Source of the DNA: Chara braunii
Lineage: Eukaryota; Streptophyta; Charophyceae; Charales; Characeae
Assembly (NCBI GenBank): GCA_003427395.1
Contig: BFEA01000416.1
Coordinates: 96,322 to 116,556, forward strand
Direction of reading: 5' to 3'
DNA length: 20,235 nt
Below are positions 1-9,538 of this stretch, piece after piece. The position numbers and the translations under genes are program-made. The stretch's first letter is position 1. Every line of letters starts with the position of its first letter. Under the pieces are notes generated by a model. It was not told the DNA's origin and searched no databases. It worked only from the letters and a program-made list of their open reading frames with translations.

Positions 1-230
1 CTGTTGTGAGAATGTGGAAACTGAAAGGCTGCAATGTGATAGCTTCGTTGAACGATGTGAAAATTATTCCAAATGTGAACAGCGTCAGACAACTCAGAAC
101 TGTGGTGCCATGGGGTTGGTTGCAGGTTGGCAGGACAGTTAGACCTGTCCTATCTATCTATTTGAGAGCCGGAATCTTGAGACAGTATTTGCATCATGCA
201 CACAATGGGAGTGGGTTAGTGTTCTTTTAC
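1..230. other. Left flank, no recognisable gene
   Basis: I see no convincing coding sequence here. The only local structure is a short inverted repeat, with 7-bp arms at 132-138 and 145-151 around a 6-nt loop. A 129-codon frame starting at position 6 runs straight into the pyrimidine tract and has no recognisable domain, so I do not call it. Confidence 0.4.
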
Positions 231-655
231 CCTACCACCCTTTTCCACCCGTTGACCCCTTCTTTCCCCCTTTTCCACCCTTTGACCCCTTGTTCCTTTC
301 TCGCCTTTCCCCCCTTTCCCCCCTTTCCACCCTTTGACCTCTTCTTTACCCCTTTCCACCCTTTGGCCCTTTCTTTTTTGCTTTCCACCCTCTGACCCCT
401 TCTTTTCTGCTTTCCACTCTTTGACCCTTTCTTCACCACTGTCCACCTCTGACCCCTCCCCCCTTTCCCCCCTTTTCCCCCTTTGCGCCCTTCTTCCCCC
501 CTTTCCACCCGCTTCCACACCGCTTCTTCCTCCCTCTCCAACCCCTTCCACCCCCTTCAACGCCCCTTCTTCCTCCATCTCCAACCCCTTCCACACCCGT
601 TTCCACCCCTTTCCACCCATTTCGACACTTTCCCCTCCTTGTGACAAACTTTTTC
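231..655. repeat. Homopyrimidine tract with 29-bp degenerate minisatellite
   Basis: The plus strand is almost entirely C and T for about 430 bp. A unit starting TCCACCCTTTGACCCCTTCT recurs in register at 326, 355, 384, 413 and 442, giving a 29-bp period, with looser copies at 244 and 274 and a shorter-period CCTTCCACCC region after 480. The minus strand is correspondingly purine-rich. Long open frames on both strands here are compositional: Lys/Gly/Glu-rich on one, Pro/Phe/Ser-rich on the other. Confidence 0.85.
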
Positions 656-1014
656 GTCGGAGTTTCACCGACTCGTTAGGAGGCTGAACCCTCAACAGTC
701 AGTAGATTCCCCTATCTGATTACACTGTAAGTGATAAGCCACCTTAACCCCAACTGTGGTTAAGCACCAACGACAGCCCGACAACTGATACCTTGAGGTG
801 GGCACCAACTACTGCCCTCAAGGTACCTGTGACGAAAATCAAAGCAGACTATCACTCACCCACACCAGATGGAAAGCTCTACAGACTGTCAGTTCACACC
901 CCATCACAAGCAAGCAAAACACCCACAAAACAAAGAAAGGTCTGTCACTGCCAAAAAATACACTCCAGACACGTCACTGGCACTAGAGGCACATCATGGC
1001 CGCGTAGTGACATA
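656..1014. other. Flank between pyrimidine tract and element A; hairpin, no clear gene
   Basis: About 360 bp of mixed-composition DNA up to the outer end of the first LTR. It holds a hairpin at 789-825. Short open frames are present in several phases, but none shows a domain or continues beyond the LTR boundary. The last five bases before the LTR (1010-1014, ACATA) should be one copy of a target-site duplication. No matching copy is seen after 10023 or after 18500. Confidence 0.5.
789..825. repeat. Perfect 10-bp inverted repeat (hairpin)
   Basis: Arms TACCTTGAGG (789-798) and CCTCAAGGTA (816-825) are perfectly complementary. Inside the loop, GGGCA and TGCCC can extend the pairing. It could be a relic of a small inverted-repeat element or simply a cruciform-capable site. 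No function can be assigned. Confidence 0.55.
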
Positions 1015-2065
1015 TGCAAGGAATATGAGTGTGAATGAAATACAGAAAACCAATGTTGCGAAATCACACAGATGTCCAGGTAGTAGTATCCAAGCAGAGT
1101 GTACAAAATGCACCGAGAAACCATCCATATAGAGCAATACAATGAAGTAATGAGCCAATGTTCAAGCCCGTAGGCCACACCAACACAATATCCAAAGTCG
1201 CTCCTCTCTGTCTGGCGCCCAGCGCCCAACCTACTCTTCCTGACTATCCTACCTACAGCTGGTTCACGCAACAGGCTCACTTGGACTCTTGAAGCCCAAT
1301 GTACATGACTGTCAACTCCATAGCCGACCTCTCTTCATGCACCAGGTACGTATCTCGTCACCCTCAACCAGACCTTGATTACCCCACATTTGCCTCCTTC
1401 CGTGAAGACCACCAGATCACCTGCCGTACTCCCTGGCGCCCAGCAGCCCGGCTACGGTCGCTTGCGCCCCGCTGCCCTGCAGCGCCCCACTTCACGACTA
1501 CGCGCCCCATCAGCGACCTTGGCAGCAGCGCAACATCAAGCGATAGTGCAGCAGCACTTCCGCATTGCCTGCGCTGGCCAGAATGCCTGGCCTGGACTGC
1601 CCTACTCCTTTCGTGGAAGTGGCAGCCTCCTGGATGCCGCGTGCGCCCAGGCCCGAGAGTACAGTTGAGGGCCTGGGCTCTTTTCAGTTGGGCACGGCCT
1701 GAGTCTCCGGACTTGGGCTGTTTGCTGCATCTGTGCAGGGCTCCTAGGTAGGTGTGTCCGCAGTTCTGCTTTTCCAAAGGCCGATGGCCTGCTTCCCAAT
1801 GTATCGGCCCTGCTTTGTGTGTATGTGCCCAGGCACAATTGTCAAGGCCTGGGCCAACTGTGTGGCGCAGCTTAGTAAGGCTCACGCGTCTGCCCAACCA
1901 ACTGGCGTGCTGCGACAGCCTGAATACCCACATATGGAAATGTTGAAATTTGGCCTTTGACGAATATTCAGGCCCGCCTTCACTTAGGGGGGCACTAGGC
2001 TTGCTGGGGCCTTAGCCCAGAACATGTGATGTTTGACAGGGCCCCTTGAGGGCTCGTTCCTCACA
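1015..2065 (-). repeat. Element A left LTR (3' LTR)
   Basis: 1051 bp, aligning along its whole length with 8846-10023. In element orientation it begins TGTGAGGAACGAGCCC (at 2065) and ends CTTGCA (at 1015), with the usual TG/CA termini. The inner edge abuts the PPT at 2066. Relative to the right copy it lacks 49 bp near 1644, between GCGTG and CGCCC. It lacks the 78-bp duplication seen around the N in the right copy. The GC-rich hairpin near the U3 end is decayed in this copy. Open frames here (for example 1299-1751) are fortuitous. Confidence 0.9.
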
Positions 2066-2080
2066 TTCCATCCCCCTTAG
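2066..2080 (-). promoter_or_regulatory. Element A polypurine tract
   Basis: On the minus strand this reads CTAAGGGGGATGGAA directly before the TG of the 3' LTR. The position and purine content match the plus-strand DNA priming site of LTR retrotransposons. It is interrupted by a T and by the opening CT, so it is an eroded copy. Confidence 0.75.
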
Positions 2081-2103
2081 CTTCAAAAGTCCGCTGAGAT
2101 GCT

Positions 2104-2858
2104 TCATGATGGTGCCTTCCCCTTTAGCTTCTTCTCATAATCTGCCACGATCTGAGGAGCTGCATTATCAAGTTCCTCCCTTGAAATCCATCGATGTTCC
2201 TTCGGATCAGTATGATGCTTGAAATGTACTCTGTACTCCCTTGAAGGTTTAGGAGGCCTTCCCCTGCCAGGTGGCTTGGGAACAAGTGTGTCTCTGTGAT
2301 CCAGGATGCCGTCGACGTCCACGTGGCCATCCATGGTTGGGGGCAGCATAGATCTCCGTGATGGGAACTGTGCTATCTCAACGAAAGGTGCCAGCTTGGA
2401 GGCGTGAAAAATAGGGTAAGTGTGTAGGTGACCAGGGATACGAATGACGTACGAGGGTCTATCCAAATCATTCCCCACAATGTCTAAGACTTCCCAGGGA
2501 CCGAAATACTGGGGCATTAGTTTCCTAGAGAAGCCAAACTCCTGTCCCAACACACTAGCCTTGACCCAGACACGTTCCCCTACCTGAAATGTGGACTGCG
2601 ACGCTTGTTCTTAGAAGCAATCATGGCTTCCTAAGATTTCTTGATGTGTTCTACAGTCTGCTGCAACAATTTCTCATACTGGACATCAAACTCGATGGTT
2701 CCAGGAGTTGCAGCAGTTCGGTTTTCAGGCAGGAGGAAGTCTAGAGAAGATCTAGGCTTCCATCCCAGATGCAGTTGATTAGGATTGACGCCGGTGGTGC
2801 TGTGTACAACATTGTTGTACAGACGGGCGATGAGAGGTAATTTCTCATCCCAGTCATC
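2104..2858 (-). pseudogene. Element A integrase C-terminus and chromodomain (broken)
   Basis: The 149-residue frame 2553-2104 holds the integrase tail (FGPWEVLDIVG, then YVIRIPGHLHTYPIFHASKL), a linker, and a chromodomain at about residues 79-141 (VDGILDHR, then YRVHFKHHTDPKEHRWISREE). In chromoviruses this module guides integration by binding modified histones. The linker contains GRGRPPKP, which resembles an AT-hook core. Upstream, 2554-2858 carries the conserved stretch between the integrase core and tail in other frames (LPLIARLYNNVVHSTTG, LHLGWKPRSSLDFLLP). Frameshifts near 2560-2620 and a TAG at 2859-2861 therefore separate it from the core. The TGA at 2104-2106 is probably the natural pol stop, 24 bp before the PPT. 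Confidence 0.85.
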
Positions 2859-3660
2859 CTAGCCGAGCTTAATGTAATGCCTCAGCAGATGCTGCACCAC
2901 ATGGTTCATCTGTTCAGCCTGCCCATTTGCTTCGGGATGATTCCCAGAAGTCATCTGCAGCTGGCTGCCCATCTGTTCAGCGACCTTCTTCCAGATCTCG
3001 CTTGTGAAACGTACATCTCTATCTCTAACGATTCTCTTTGGCAGTCCAAAATCACGCACCCAGTTATCCATGAAGAACTTGATGACATGTTCAGTTCAAG
3101 CGGTCTCCTACACGGCAATTAGTCTAACATACTTAGTGAACCTATTAACTATGACGAAGATGTGCCTCTTGCCATTTTTGCTGGTCACGAGAGTATCCAT
3201 GAAGGCCCTGGAGATACTCTGCCCTGGAGCAGCAGAAATGTGTAGAGGCTTTAGTAGCCCAAGCGGAGCTTGAGTTCGCGACTTATCCAGCTGACATACC
3301 TGACAGGTCTGTACGTACTTCTTTGCATCGTCCAGCATGTTAGGCCACCAAAATCGCTATACTAGGTTAGCACTAGTCTTCTTGTAGCCGAAATGTCCCG
3401 TTGCGTTGTGGCACTCACCTAAAAATAAACTACACAAAATCTCCCTACATGGAACAACTAACCTCTTAAATCCTGCCTTCTCAAGAAAGAGTAACCCATC
3501 CACCATCACGAACTCATCAGTGGTGGCCTTGCCTTTGGCCTGCAGTTTGTTGATGATGTCCATCGTGATGGGTTCTTCCTTGTAGGCTTCCCCCAAAGAT
3601 CGAGTAACGTCCTCAGACAAGCCAAATTCAGAAATCAGCGCACCTAGGTAATCTGCCCTC
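2859..3660 (-). pseudogene. Element A integrase, zinc-binding domain and catalytic core (broken)
   Basis: Three frame-matched pieces make up the integrase. 3620-3357 has the two zinc-binding histidines (ECHNATGHFGYKKT). 3338-3108 has the paired cysteines (CQVC) and the start of the core. 3071-2859 has RDRDVRFTS, with the second catalytic Asp, and NHPEANGQAE, with the catalytic Glu. All three share one reading frame and are separated by TAG codons at 3357-3359, 3108-3110 and 2859-2861. The 3357 TAG replaces a Gln that element B retains as CAG. The first catalytic Asp is lost: element B has SMDFMD where A has SRAFMD (codon 3204-3206 encodes Ala). The enzyme would be inactive even if translated through. 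Confidence 0.88.
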
Positions 3661-4160
3661 TAGACAACGCATCTGCAACCTTGTTGTACTCTCCCTTCAC
3701 ATAGTCTAGTTTGAAATCATACTGATCTATGACTTCAATCCAGCGTTTGAGTGCATCGGAGAGAACTGGTTGTGTCTTGATCCACTTGAGGGTCTAATGG
3801 TCAGTTCTCAAGGAGAATAACCTTCCTAACAGATAGTGCCTCTAGTGGACAAGTGCCTTGTAGAGAGCGTAGAGTTCCCTCGCGTAGGTGGACTTTGCCA
3901 ACTTCTTTGATGGCATCTTTTTGCTCATGTACTCGACTAGTCTCAACTTTTTTCCTTCCTGCCGAGCCAGCACTGCGCCAATGCCGTATTGGCATGCGTC
4001 AGTGGCTACAACAAATGGCCTTTGCAGGTCAGGTACCATGAGAACCTCATGGTGTGTGAGAGCATGCTTCAACCATTTGAAAGCTGCTGCACACTCGTCG
4101 GTTCAGTCCCATGGTGTATCAAGTCGAGTTAGATCAGTCAAGAAGGATGCGATCGTACTA
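3661..4160 (-). pseudogene. Element A RNase H and connector (broken)
   Basis: The frame 4072-3842 encodes the start of the Ty3/gypsy RNase H domain: FVVATDACQYGIGAVLARQ, with the first catalytic Asp, then RLVEYMSKKM and YARELYALYKALVH. It stops at a TAG (3842-3844). Continuing in frame past it gives RHYLLGRLFSLRTDH, a second TAG at 3794-3796, then TLKWI and, further on, the family tail ADALSR. In related elements the two stop positions are Trp and Gln. A frameshift near 4140-4165 separates this domain from RT, and another lies before the integrase. The domain removes RNA from the RNA/DNA hybrid during reverse transcription. Element B has deleted most of this region. Confidence 0.85.
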
Positions 4161-4880
4161 TTAATTCTTTACGAAATTGCGGTAATAACCACACATTCCC
4201 AATAATGATCTGACCTCAGTCACAAATTGGGGTCGTGGCCAGTCACATATGCTAGCCACCTTTGCATCTTTGGGCCTAATCCCATCCGCGGATACTTTAT
4301 GACCCAAGTACAAGATTCGAGTGCAACCGAACTCGCATTTCTCTAGGTTTATCTTATACTTGTGCTGCCGAAGGAGTGAAAGTACCTTGTCTACATGCTG
4401 AGCATGCTCCTCGAGAGTCTTACTAAAGATAAGTATGTTGTCGAGGTACACGACAACGAACTTATCTAAGTAGTCATGGAAGATCCTATTCATGGCATGC
4501 TGGAATGTACCCGACGCATTGCAAAGGCCAAAGGACATCACCACAAACTCGTACAGACTGTACCTGGTCTGAAATGCGGTTTTGTGTTGGTCCTCTGGTC
4601 TTATGGCAATCTGATGGTAGCCGATTTTGAAGTCTATCTTTGTATAGTACTTACATCCCTGCACCCTATTCAATAGGTCGTTGATGCGGGGTAGAGGCTT
4701 TGCGTTCTTAACGACGATGGCATTGAGGTCTCTATAGTCAATGCACATACTTAGTGTTCCCCTTTTCTTTGGAACAAATAATACTGGTGAGCCAAAAGGG
4801 GAGGTGCTAGGCCGAATCCACCCCTTCTCCGTGAGCTCTTTCAATTGTCGTCGAAGCTCGTCCAACTCGGTCGGAGCCAT
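4161..4880 (-). pseudogene. Element A reverse transcriptase with YLDN active site
   Basis: The longest intact stretch of element A, about 239 residues of Ty3/gypsy reverse transcriptase. Landmarks are [19 protein letters not shown] at the N-terminus, [15 protein letters not shown], the motif A region [12 protein letters not shown] (catalytic Asp at residue 83), [13 protein letters not shown], and the motif C region [12 protein letters not shown] (residues 143-153). The invariant YxDD box reads YLDN: residue 148 (codon 4437-4439, AAC) is Asn in place of the second catalytic Asp. The usual LxNAPxTFQ also has Ser for Pro. It is joined in frame to the protease region, interrupted only by a TAG at 4881-4883. 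It ends by frameshift just after GYYRNFVKN. Confidence 0.92.
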
Positions 4881-5755
4881 CTAATAGATTCTTCCCTTAG
4901 GTGTCTTGCTACCTGGGATGATCTCTATGGCATGGACAACCTCCCTGTCGATGATTCCTGTAGGCTCCTCGAAGAGATCGGGGTACTTAGTGACAATGGT
5001 CTCTATCTCTGGGGGCGTTTTAACGGCCTCCCCTTTTGCAGAGACATAAACTAAGTACATTCCTTCCTCTTGGTTCTGTTTATAATAGTTATAGAAGGCA
5101 GATGCGCATAAGCACCCATAGGAGTCTATTAACCTACTGGATTTATACTTTGCCAGTCTAACGGTCCTCCCATTAGGCAACTCGTGCTTCAACACCTTCT
5201 TGTCCCCGTCAAACTGGGGTTTGGCAACCTCGAGGTAGTACATGCCCAACAACATGTCAAAGGGCAAATCGTCGCTCACCAGGAATGATATCTTATGATT
5301 TATCTCTCCTCCTGGGTAGGAGAATGTGTATACCACGTCTTTAACGTAGTCCTCCACCGTCATGCGGCCAAAGTAGATGCTACCGGTCTACTAAGGTACT
5401 GCACCTGGTCCTTTAGGCGCAGTCTATCAACGGAGTCGCGACTTATGATGTTTCGTGTGGAGTCAATGTCTACGAATGCACCGCACTTGCCACCACCCAC
5501 ACCAACTTCCACAACGGAATGCTCCCCTCTACGACCTCTACTTAGTGCCACCTAGGACTCACGAGGGTCCCTTGTCGACCACTTACCTTGAAGGTCCTAA
5601 GGCTTCAAACACATCCAACGTACAGAGAGTGTAGTTGGGTTCGGATGCGTCTGTGGGGTGACTAAGGAGTCCAACTCTTGAAACGGGGAGGGTACACCAC
5701 CCGCTTCAACGAGAGTAGAAGCAGCTACAACTTCTACCGACCCTAAGTGTTTCTC
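4881..5755 (-). pseudogene. Element A pol N-terminus: aspartic protease and linker to RT (broken)
   Basis: The pol frame opens at the gag overlap (5755) with EKHLGSVEVV and reaches the retropepsin-like protease in the frame 5551-5360. The active-site loop reads FVDIDSTRNIIS. Element B has DIGST, so the Gly after the catalytic Asp is Asp here (codon 5462-5464). A frameshift near 5360-5375 moves to the frame 5363-4881, which carries ISFLVSDDLPFDMLLGMYYLE, the second conserved protease strand (ILG-like), then the linker with YNYYKQNQEEGMYLVYVS and PPEIETIVTKYPDLFEE, and ends GRIY before the TAG at 4881-4883. Protease normally releases the Gag and Pol proteins. Confidence 0.85.
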
Positions 5756-6138
5756 GAGCTGGAGCTCGTAGAGGCCCCAGACTGAGAAGAAGGATACCCA
5801 CCCTTAGGAGGGATCTTCTGCAAGACCTTCGGGTTCTTGCACTTAAACTGCGTATGGTCGTACTCGCCGCAGTTTATGCAACCACCACGCGACCAACGGT
5901 CTCGCCACACATCCTGATCCAAACCGGCCCTAACCCAAGCAACTATTTTGTTTGGGTTGGCGGCTTGCCTCTGACTCCTTTGTTGACCGCCCTTGCCGCG
6001 ACGAGCTGCCCTAGTCTTAACTGCAGCGTCGAGGTTGCTACCCTCACCAATCTCCTCGTCGTCTAACTCTATTCCCTCCACAAGCTCAGAAACATCGTCG
6101 ATCTCAGTTTGATTCCCTTCGGAATCAACCATCATCAA
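5743..6138 (-). pseudogene. Element A gag C-terminus with CCHC zinc knuckle
   Basis: 131 codons from 6138 down to the gag stop TAG (5743-5745). An acidic stretch (residues 12-34) is followed by a basic Arg/Lys/Gln-rich stretch (residues 42-59) and one retroviral-type zinc knuckle, CINCGEYDHTQFKC, with C87, C90, H95 and C100 in the classic C-x2-C-x4-H-x4-C spacing (5839-5880). The knuckle binds element RNA during packaging. The tail is Ser-rich and overlaps pol in the -1 frame at 5749-5755. The listed Met start is arbitrary: this is the continuation of a longer Gag broken upstream near 6140-6260. Confidence 0.85.
5749..5755 (-). promoter_or_regulatory. Element A gag-pol overlap, decayed slippery heptamer
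   Basis: At the end of gag the minus strand reads GAGAAAC, in gag codon phase G AGA AAC, two codons before the gag TAG. Element B has GGGAAAC at the homologous place. A fits the X XXY YYZ pattern except for one G to A change. The pol frame (EKHLGSVE...) is -1 relative to gag, as in B. Confidence 0.55.
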
Positions 6139-7249
6139 TCGAATACCCTTTTTCTTCCACTCTTGTGGAACCTTCTTCTTTCTCCCGTCCGTAGAAGGGG
6201 TCTGAGCACTCTAAATCTAGAGCCTTCTTACTGTATGTCTCAAAGGTGTGATACTCTCACCGAGCCTCACTGGCCAGTAAGTTCTTGATGTCTGTGGGAA
6301 GACATCTTAAGAATGTGGTCAATAAGACCTGTGGATTGTACTCCACTCCCGGGACGACAATCTAGCACTCTACGGTAGTGGTAAGCTCTCGCACTGACTT
6401 GTACTTCCTAGCATCAAGCTTTAGAAGCCCATCAGTGGCAATCTGTGCCTGCTGAGGGTTGTGCCATCGGGCCTCCACTAGGTCCATAAAGCTCTCTAGG
6501 GTGTGGGTCTGTGCCCAATCACCCATGTTCCTGCCGAACCCCTTTGAAGCTACCAATCCATTCAGCAAGCGAGTTGTTGAACACTCTAAGTAGGATGCAA
6601 CAGTTATCACTTCCTCTTCTACCAATGTCCTTTTTGCCCTTACCCACACTGGAACCGTTCTCAACCATGTGTCGAGAGCCTCATCCTTCTTGTCTCCTGA
6701 GAAGGTTGGAGGTGGTTTTAGGGGGGTCTTGGGGTACCAAGGTAATTGCTGTCCCGATGGCGGGACAGGTGGCGACTGTGGTGTAGCTCCTGCCGCTCGA
6801 CAGGAAGATGAAGAAGCAACGGTCTGTGACATAGCTGCTGCTGATGTACTACTTGGTGATGGTCCGGACCGAGCGGCATAGGGGCCTGTCATCGCCGAGA
6901 ATGGCAGCGATGGAAAAACTGTTGACCTGATTCCTAGCCTATGCATGGCATCCAGGATCTGGTCCAAGGTGTCCTGGATTGTATCTAGTTTGCTGTCCAT
7001 GTATGCGTGCATGGACAAGATGCTCGCCTTAAATATCTTCTCAGTATTACTAAGGGTCGAGTCATCTAACCCCTCCAGTGCAGCCTTGTCGGCCTCCCTA
7101 CCCTCTGGTCTGACACTCCTATCTCTAATCTCTTTCTCTTTTCCAGTAGCCTGCTTAAGTTCCTCCTCTAGCCTTAAGCGAATCCTTTCTACTTGTTGGA
7201 GCTCCATCTTGCGAGCTGAACTGTGAACCCGCCATCTGACTAGTGCCAA
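6139..7249 (-). pseudogene. Element A gag capsid-like region (broken)
   Basis: The frame 7249-6362 has an N-terminal coiled-coil-like stretch rich in Glu, Lys and Arg (residues 16-52), a Ser/Pro/Ala-rich linker, and then the capsid-type core (PPTFSGDKKDEALDTWLRTV, MDLVEARWHNPQQAQIATDG, RKYKSVRELTTTVE). This matches the general layout of Ty3/gypsy Gag. It stops at TAG 6362-6364. In-frame reading resumes with IVVPGVEYNPQVLL and meets a TGA close by (about 6258-6260). The same stretch in element B reads LLVVPGVRYDQQVLL without a stop, so both stops are secondary. The Met at 7249 is not the true start; the protein begins at 7550. Confidence 0.85.
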
Positions 7250-7550
7250 CTCCTGACGTACTGGAGATGGATTGTGAACTGGTCGGGTTGAGTGGCATAC
7301 CAGTAGAGTTCGCAGCAGAGGTGGCTGAAGAGGTAGCCATTGCTACCACGCTAGCTGCAGCTGCCAACACTCGTTCAGCTGCCGCTGTTGCCTCTCTCGC
7401 AGTCTCTAGATTACGGGCCCTTGCTTCGGCCCTAAGCCTTCTCTCGTCTCCTGGTAGCAGAACCTGGAACACAACGGGTATCCTACCGGTCTCCTGTCGT
7501 GTTTGCCTCCTATCGTCAGCTATACCGTCCGCTCCTTTTGATCCACTCAT
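7155..7550 (-). pseudogene. Element A gag N-terminus
   Basis: Starts MSGSKGADGIADDRRQTRQE at 7550, the first Met after the leader and equivalent in position to the gag start of element B at 15849. The segment is Arg/Ala-rich (DERRLRAEARARNLETAREA), then Ser/Thr-rich. Element B has a parallel stretch (DERRLRREARERAAARRVRV). Around 7205-7212 the frame must move by one base to reach MELQQVERIRLRLEEEL in the next gag segment, so the last 15 or so codons of this frame are out of phase. No catalytic role is expected: this is the structural N-terminal part of Gag. Confidence 0.75.
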
Positions 7551-8825
7551 GGCCTAGGCAGATGCTGTCTGCACTATTGTCCTCTCTGGGACCTACCGCA
7601 GCATGCGTCTGACTGGTTTAAAAAAAAATAATAATAAATTAATGTCCGGCGAGTAACCTAGACTACTAGTCAAGCGTCATCAACAACACCTACACAAATT
7701 GTACACATGTAGTTCACCTCTATCTTTGATTAGTTCTGCGCAGAAGCTTTGAGAAGAACCGACTATGGTAGATTACAGTCCTACTCTAGGTTGTCTGTTA
7801 GGTGCTAGCAGTCTGTCAACCAACTAATCAAGATAAAAATAAACTACAATTAGCAGATGTATGCATAATGGATAAGGTAGTGTTGTACAATTGAGTTCTC
7901 AATTGGAATCCCCTTCCCCTGTATCCAACATACCTGTGGGCATCATCAAGCTACGGTGTTCTATGGTGTGCAACCACGACCCACCCCTGTGCCCAAGAAG
8001 TATGCTTATGACCAGCCTGCCCTTTGTTTACCCTCGCGTGCAACGAGTCATACGTCTGACCGATCTGGCTGATCACGAGGCAATTTAAGGATAGCCCCTG
8101 AGAGTCCTCAGGAATTCTTTAACGTCGCAATCAGGACGAAGATCACAGCCAGTGGACAGTTCAGACCCCAATCAGAAATGTTTATAGACGGTCTGGGAGT
8201 GTCTACGCAGGACTGGTCAATCCGCACACCCCTTCTATCAGTGCAACAAAGAGCCTCAATGGACAAAGCAGCATGGCCTGCGTGTACTACTACCCATGTG
8301 TTGGCATGGTGACTGTGACCCGTGCTTCGACCAGGGCCCTTTAGAGGCACCGCCCTGTCTTGCCAGATGCGCCACCGGGAAGAATGTCGTCTCTCAAGGT
8401 AGAGCGCACACGACCCCTCACCAAAGAGAGGACACTCAAGTTGGACTCACTTCCTCATGGTAAGAAGAGATTGAGACGGTAGATAAGGAATGGGAACAAC
8501 GTACCTGGAGATAGCGGCCCCCAACCACAAATTTCTCACCAATTGGGCTGACGTGCATTTCGTTCACCGGTCAATAGCCTCGGTACCACCCACAACGCAA
8601 TGCAGTGCCACCTCAGCCGAAAATGCCACGTCAGCTTACTTTCATCATCATACATTCATCCGATGTTGCCATAGCTCCCACACTGTCGCCACAGCCTTCC
8701 AGCGGCCGGCCTCTCCACCTAGGCCCCGCTATCACAAACCAGTGCCAAAGTATCCTTACTGCACATGAAGCATCGTCAGCACACCAAGTAACAATGTCGC
8801 CGGTGCCAGGTAAGCGGCGGTCACC
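7551..8825 (-). other. Element A 5' leader (untranslated)
   Basis: 1275 bp between the PBS and the gag start with no coding signal. It includes a run of A (T on the element strand) near 7620. A segment at 8027-8152 is clearly conserved in the leader of element B (16337-16462, also 126 bp), as is the stretch at 8500-8700 (compare 16810-16980). Long conserved leaders in LTR retrotransposons commonly hold packaging or dimerisation signals. Here that role is only an inference. Confidence 0.7.
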
Positions 8826-8842
8826 AACCAGCTCCGATACCA
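8826..8842 (-). promoter_or_regulatory. Element A primer-binding site
   Basis: Three bases inside the right LTR, the element strand reads TGGTATCGGAGCTGGTT. TGGTATC followed by GGAGC is one base away from the common plant initiator-Met tRNA primer site (TGGTATCAGAGC). Element B has the identical 17 bases, which fixes the LTR boundary at 8846. Confidence 0.88.
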
Positions 8843-9538
8843 AATTGCAAGGAATATGAGTGTGAACGATATACAGAAAACCAATGTTGCGAAATCACAC
8901 AGATGTCCAGGTAGTCGTATCCAAGCAGAGCGTACAAAATGCACAAACCATCCATATAGAGAGCAATACAATGAAGTAATGTGCCAATGTTCGAGCCCGT
9001 TGGCCACACCAACACAATATCCAAAGTCGCTCCTCTCTGCCTGGCGCCCAGCGCCCAACCTACTCTGCCTGACTATCCTACTCTACAGCTGGTTCATGCA
9101 AAAGGCTCACTTCGACTCTCGAGCACCAATGTACATGACTGTCAACTCCATAGCCGACCTCTCTTCATGCACCAGGTACGTATCTCGTCACCCTCAATCA
9201 GACCTTGATTACCCCACACTCGCCTCCTTCCCTGAAGACCACCAGATCACCCACTGTACCCCCTGGCGTCCAGCAGCCCGGCTATGGCCGCTTGCGCCCC
9301 GCTGCTTAGCATCGCCCCACTTCACCACTACGCGCCCCGTCAGCGCCCTTGGCAGCAGCGAACCATCAAGCGATAGTGCAACCGCACTTCCGCATTGCCT
9401 GCGCTGGCCAGAATGCCTGATCTGGCCTGCCCTACTCCTTTTGTGGAAGTGGCAGCTTCCTGAATGCCGCGTGTGGCCTGGCTGGAAGCTTCCAGTAGCT
9501 TCCGGTTGGGCTTCAGACCCTGCGCCCAGGCCCGAGAG

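Noticed and set aside
216-695. 159-codon Lys/Gly/Glu-rich frame on the minus strand and its plus-strand partners
   Set aside because: It is entirely a translation of the purine-rich repeat tract. Similar low-complexity frames occur in several phases and none has a domain.
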